The notes under the pieces were generated by a model, which made no database searches, had not been told where the DNA came from, and saw only the letters and a program-made list of their open reading frames with translations. A stretch of 9,333 nucleotides of DNA from NCBI GenBank assembly GCA_023427705.1, contig JAEZAL010000266.1, positions 1-9,333 of the forward strand, written 5' to 3'. Below, piece after piece: positions 6,513-9,333 of the stretch. A program made the translations under genes and the position numbers. How positions within the stretch are numbered: the stretch's first letter is position 1; each line of letters begins with the position of its first letter. Source of the DNA: Bacillota bacterium. Its GTDB lineage: Bacteria > Bacillota > Clostridia > Clostridiales > Clostridiaceae.

Positions 6513-6550
6513 TATGAAGATAGTGGTATTAAAGACGAAGGAGGAGAAGT

Positions 6551-9333
6551 ATGGATAAAAACCAATTAAAAATGAAAGTAGAAAAAAAGCTAAATAGTGA
6601 ATATACAGCTCAAGGAGAATACTTTAGAGAGTTAGCAGAATACTTTGTTGAAAAAGTTGACAAAAATGAAAAAGGAATTTTGCTTGTAGCTGGTGAAAGA
6701 AATACCTTTAAAAAAGCAAGTGTTAGAACTGTTTTTGAAGTTTTAGAAGAAGAAAAAATTATAATAAATAGAAAGATAGATGAGATTGATTTATCATCCT
6801 ATAATTTTAATATGGGATATAATGCTTTTTTAACTGATTTATATGACACACTAAATGATACATCATCTCATGGTGTGATATTTAAAAATACAGAAAAAGC
6901 TTCTAGTGAAATTATAAATATATTATCTAAAATTTACCCGAATTCATGTATTAAATTAAAGAATAGATATAAGGTTAAAAATAAGTTTTTTGTTAATGCA
7001 GAAAAGGAAGAAAGCAATACTATTGATGAAATTGTCTGCCATAATAAATTCTTTATATTTATTTATAACTATGAAGGAAAAATGCAAATAGATGATTTTA
7101 TAGAATCTTCATTAAAGAATGTAGATAAATTTTTATTTACAAGAGAACTAACTGAAAAAGAAAAAAATAATATTATAAGAAAAAAGCTTAATAATGAAAT
7201 ATATAAGATTAAAGATGAATATGGAGTTCAATTACTTTTAGGATATAAAGAAAATATTAGTGAAAAGGAAAAGCAAGGTGTATGTGAATACTTGCAAGAT
7301 TCTTTTAGTAAGAAAGGAAGCTTTGCAATTACAGAATATATAAAATATAGGTTTAGTAATCCTACTATAAACTTAATAAAGAAAGAAAAATTAAGTCATG
7401 GTGAAAAGGTATTGGTTTATGTAGAAGGTAACGGATTAAGATGTAAGGCAAGCAATTCAGTATATAATTTAAATAAATATTCAATACCTACTTTAGAGGA
7501 AGTAAAGTATAAACTTGAATCTATAATAGGGTTAACGGAATTAAAGGAATTCTTATTAAATATAGAAAATAATAATAAAGTTCAAAAAATTAGAGAAAAG
7601 CTTGGATTAAGAACTTCTTATATTTCATTAAATATGATTTTTGCAGGTAATGCAGGTACTGGTAAAACTAATGCAGCAAGAATTACATATGAATATTTGA
7701 ATGCTCTTGGATTATTATCTAAAGGAATGTTAGTAGAAGTAAGTAAGGCTGATTTTATTACAGAAAATATAAATGAAACAGCTAAAAGAACTAACGATAT
7801 TATAAATTCAGCAATTGGTGGTGTGTTATTTATTGATGAAGCCTATTCATTATATGAAGGTGAAAATGATAAAGTAGGAAAAGAAATAGTAGATACGTTG
7901 ATAAAGGGAATTGAAGATAATAGAAAGAATTTAATTGTTATTTTAGCAGGCTATGAAAAGGATATAGAAGACTTTTTAAGTGTAAATCAAGGACTTAAAT
8001 CAAGATTCCCTAATATTATACATTTTGAAGATTATACTCCTGAAGAAATGTATAAAATAGCAATTCAAATTGCAAGATCTAAAGGATATAGAATTTCAAA
8101 AAATGTTAAAAACGATCTTATTGATTTATTTACAAGAAACCAACTAATAGGAAAAAATGATTTAGGTAATGCAAGGTTTGTTAGAAATATTATTGAAAAT
8201 GCAATAATATACTCTTCAAGAAAGTATTTAAACTATAAGAAAAGTGAAATAGATCTTTTAGAAAGAGAAGACTTTAATTTTAAGACCAATGCAAAATTTG
8301 ATTTAGAAGAAAAACTAAAAAATATTATAGGGTTAGCAGAAGTTAAAGATTTATTAAGAAGCCAATATAAATTATTAATAGCACAAGAAAAGAGAAAGTC
8401 TGTTGGCGTAAATACGGAAATAGAACAAAACTTAAATATGGTTTTTGTTGGTAATCCTGGAACAGGGAAAACTAGCATTGCTAGATTAGTTGCTGAAATG
8501 CTAAATAGCATGGGGTTATTAAAATTTGGACAATTAGTAGAATGTGATAGAGCAAGTTTAGTATCTAATATACCTGGAGAAACTGCAAAGAAAACCGAGG
8601 ATAAGTTTAAAGAAGCTCTTGGAGGAGTCTTATTTATAGATGAAGCATATACATTAGCTAATGATAGTATAGGAAGAGAAGCAATAGAAACGTTATTAAA
8701 ATTAGTTGAGGACTATTCAAGAGAAGTAATAGTTATTCTAGCAGGATATGAAGAAGAAATGGAAAGTTTCTTTGACGTTAACATTGGATTGAGATCACGC
8801 TTCCCATTATGGACTAATTTTGAAGATTATAATCCAAATGAATTATTAGAAATGGCAATTAGATTAATGGAGTCAAAAGGCTTTAAATTATCTAAAAATG
8901 GATATTCTGCACTTAAGAAGAGCTTCATAGATATTTACGAAAATTCAGATTCACAATCTGGAAATGGTAGAATGGTTAGAAATTATGTTGAAAACTTAAT
9001 AAGAGTACAAAGTATAAGAATAGCTGAAGAAGATACTAGTGTATATGAAATAAACCTAATAACTGCAAGAGATATTGAAAAATTAAATACATCTCAACAT
9101 GACAATGAGTTTGATTTGGAAAAAAGATTAAATAATTTAGTTGGAAATGAAGAAGCAAAAGAGTTTTTAAGAAATCAATATAAATTAATTAGAGTAAAGG
9201 AAAAGAGAAAAAAGCTTGGATTATCTACTGATATAAATAGATATATGAATATAATTTTTACAGGAGAAATTGGGACAGGTAAGAAAACTGTTTTAAATAT
9301 ATTCTCAGAAATACTATACGGAATGGGAATAGT
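6551..9333 (+). CDS. Giant multi-module AAA+ ATPase (SpoVK/CbbX-like), 3' end outside the window
   Basis: The frame is open for 927 complete codons from the ATG at 6551 (GGAGGAG, 6540-6546) to the window edge. Residues about 12-297 resemble an HSP100/Clp AAA+ module with dead nucleotide motifs. Three tandem CbbX/SpoVK-type AAA modules follow. Module 1 (about 320-575) has GNAGTGKT 366-373, FIDE 427-430, sensor-1 region ILAGY, arginine finger SRFP (Arg485) and GNARFVRN 539-546. Module 2 (about 585-845) has GNPGTGKT 634-641, FIDE 695-698, ILAGY, SRFP (Arg750) and GNGRMVRN 804-811. Module 3 starts about 858, has the variant P-loop GEIGTGKKT 905-913 and is cut off. No signal or membrane segment is seen, so it is probably cytoplasmic. 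Relatives remodel protein complexes (CbbX acts on Rubisco, SpoVK in sporulation, EccA with type VII secretion). The true substrate is unknown, and a SpoVK name would overstate what is known. Confidence 0.9.
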   Translation, partial: MDKNQLKMKVEKKLNSEYTAQGEYFRELAEYFVEKVDKNEKGILLVAGERNTFKKASVRTVFEVLEEEKIIINRKIDEIDLSSYNFNMGYNAFLTDLYDTLNDTSSHGVIFKNTEKASSEIINILSKIYPNSCIKLKNRYKVKNKFFVNAEKEESNTIDEIVCHNKFFIFIYNYEGKMQIDDFIESSLKNVDKFLFTRELTEKEKNNIIRKKLNNEIYKIKDEYGVQLLLGYKENISEKEKQGVCEYLQDSFSKKGSFAITEYIKYRFSNPTINLIKKEKLSHGEKVLVYVEGNGLRCKASNSVYNLNKYSIPTLEEVKYKLESIIGLTELKEFLLNIENNNKVQKIREKLGLRTSYISLNMIFAGNAGTGKTNAARITYEYLNALGLLSKGMLVEVSKADFITENINETAKRTNDIINSAIGGVLFIDEAYSLYEGENDKVGKEIVDTLIKGIEDNRKNLIVILAGYEKDIEDFLSVNQGLKSRFPNIIHFEDYTPEEMYKIAIQIARSKGYRISKNVKNDLIDLFTRNQLIGKNDLGNARFVRNIIENAIIYSSRKYLNYKKSEIDLLEREDFNFKTNAKFDLEEKLKNIIGLAEVKDLLRSQYKLLIAQEKRKSVGVNTEIEQNLNMVFVGNPGTGKTSIARLVAEMLNSMGLLKFGQLVECDRASLVSNIPGETAKKTEDKFKEALGGVLFIDEAYTLANDSIGREAIETLLKLVEDYSREVIVILAGYEEEMESFFDVNIGLRSRFPLWTNFEDYNPNELLEMAIRLMESKGFKLSKNGYSALKKSFIDIYENSDSQSGNGRMVRNYVENLIRVQSIRIAEEDTSVYEINLITARDIEKLNTSQHDNEFDLEKRLNNLVGNEEAKEFLRNQYKLIRVKEKRKKLGLSTDINRYMNIIFTGEIGTGKKTVLNIFSEILYGMGI
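7500..9333 (+). repeat. Tandem intragenic AAA modules, period about 270 residues
   Basis: The same block recurs at residues 327, 594 and 865: an I/V-G-containing motif (SIIGL, NIIGL, NLVGN), then a charged helix, then a hydrophobic strand and the P-loop. P-loop starts at 366, 634 and 905 give spacings of 268 and 271 residues. Modules 2 and 3 share RxQYKL (SQYKL and NQYKL) and EKRK, so they look more alike in this part than either is to module 1. This suggests internal duplication rather than separate recruitment. Confidence 0.85.

Noticed and set aside
8233..8511. Minus-strand open frame of 92 codons inside the AAA+ gene
   Set aside because: It lies antisense to the second AAA module, over its conserved P-loop region, with no ribosome binding site seen. 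It is a shadow of the real coding strand.
1..9333. Mobile elements, phage genes, CRISPR arrays, tRNA or rRNA genes
   Set aside because: No transposase or integrase reading frame, no spaced direct-repeat array and no cloverleaf or rRNA-like stretch was seen. The genes have uniform AT-rich codon use, and no long non-coding gap (>300 bases) exists.

Overview
The window is very AT-rich by eye, with A/T-ending codons, strong GGAGG-type ribosome binding sites, canonical TTGATA/TATAAT promoters, short intergenic gaps and compact hairpin-plus-T-run terminators. Together with the gene content (fermentative L-lactate dehydrogenase, an L,D-transpeptidase with a YkuD domain, SpoVK/CbbX-type AAA proteins) this points to a chromosome segment of a low-GC anaerobic Firmicute, most likely Clostridium or a close relative. 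I see no insertion sequence, phage gene, CRISPR array, tRNA or rRNA.

Layout. A lipoprotein gene, cut by the left edge, runs leftward (1-551). It diverges from a glyoxalase I gene (708-1091). Next come an L-lactate dehydrogenase (1239-2177), a membrane-anchored L,D-transpeptidase (2328-3722) and a small unrecognised three-helix membrane protein (3852-4223). These are followed by endonuclease IV (best start 4352, end 5185) and a two-domain SAM-dependent methyltransferase (5268-6434). A very large AAA+ protein starts at 6551 and runs off the right edge without a stop. All genes from 708 onward are on the + strand, but terminators after gloA, ldh, the transpeptidase and the methyltransferase make most of them single-gene units. 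Only nfo and the methyltransferase look co-transcribed. The left two thirds is ordinary housekeeping content: methylglyoxal detoxification, NADH re-oxidation, cell-wall cross-linking, base-excision repair and RNA or small-molecule methylation.

The unusual object is the right-hand gene. Its first ~300 residues read as a degenerate HSP100/Clp-type AAA+ module whose Walker A and Walker B residues are lost. It is followed by at least three tandem CbbX/SpoVK-type AAA modules with a period of about 270 residues. The first two keep all the ATPase motifs but lack the usual pore-loop tyrosine. The third has Lys in place of the P-loop Thr/Ser. A 13-bp perfect inverted repeat lies just upstream of this gene, outside the preceding terminator. 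This is the best candidate here for an undescribed machine, but its function and its downstream partners lie outside the window.
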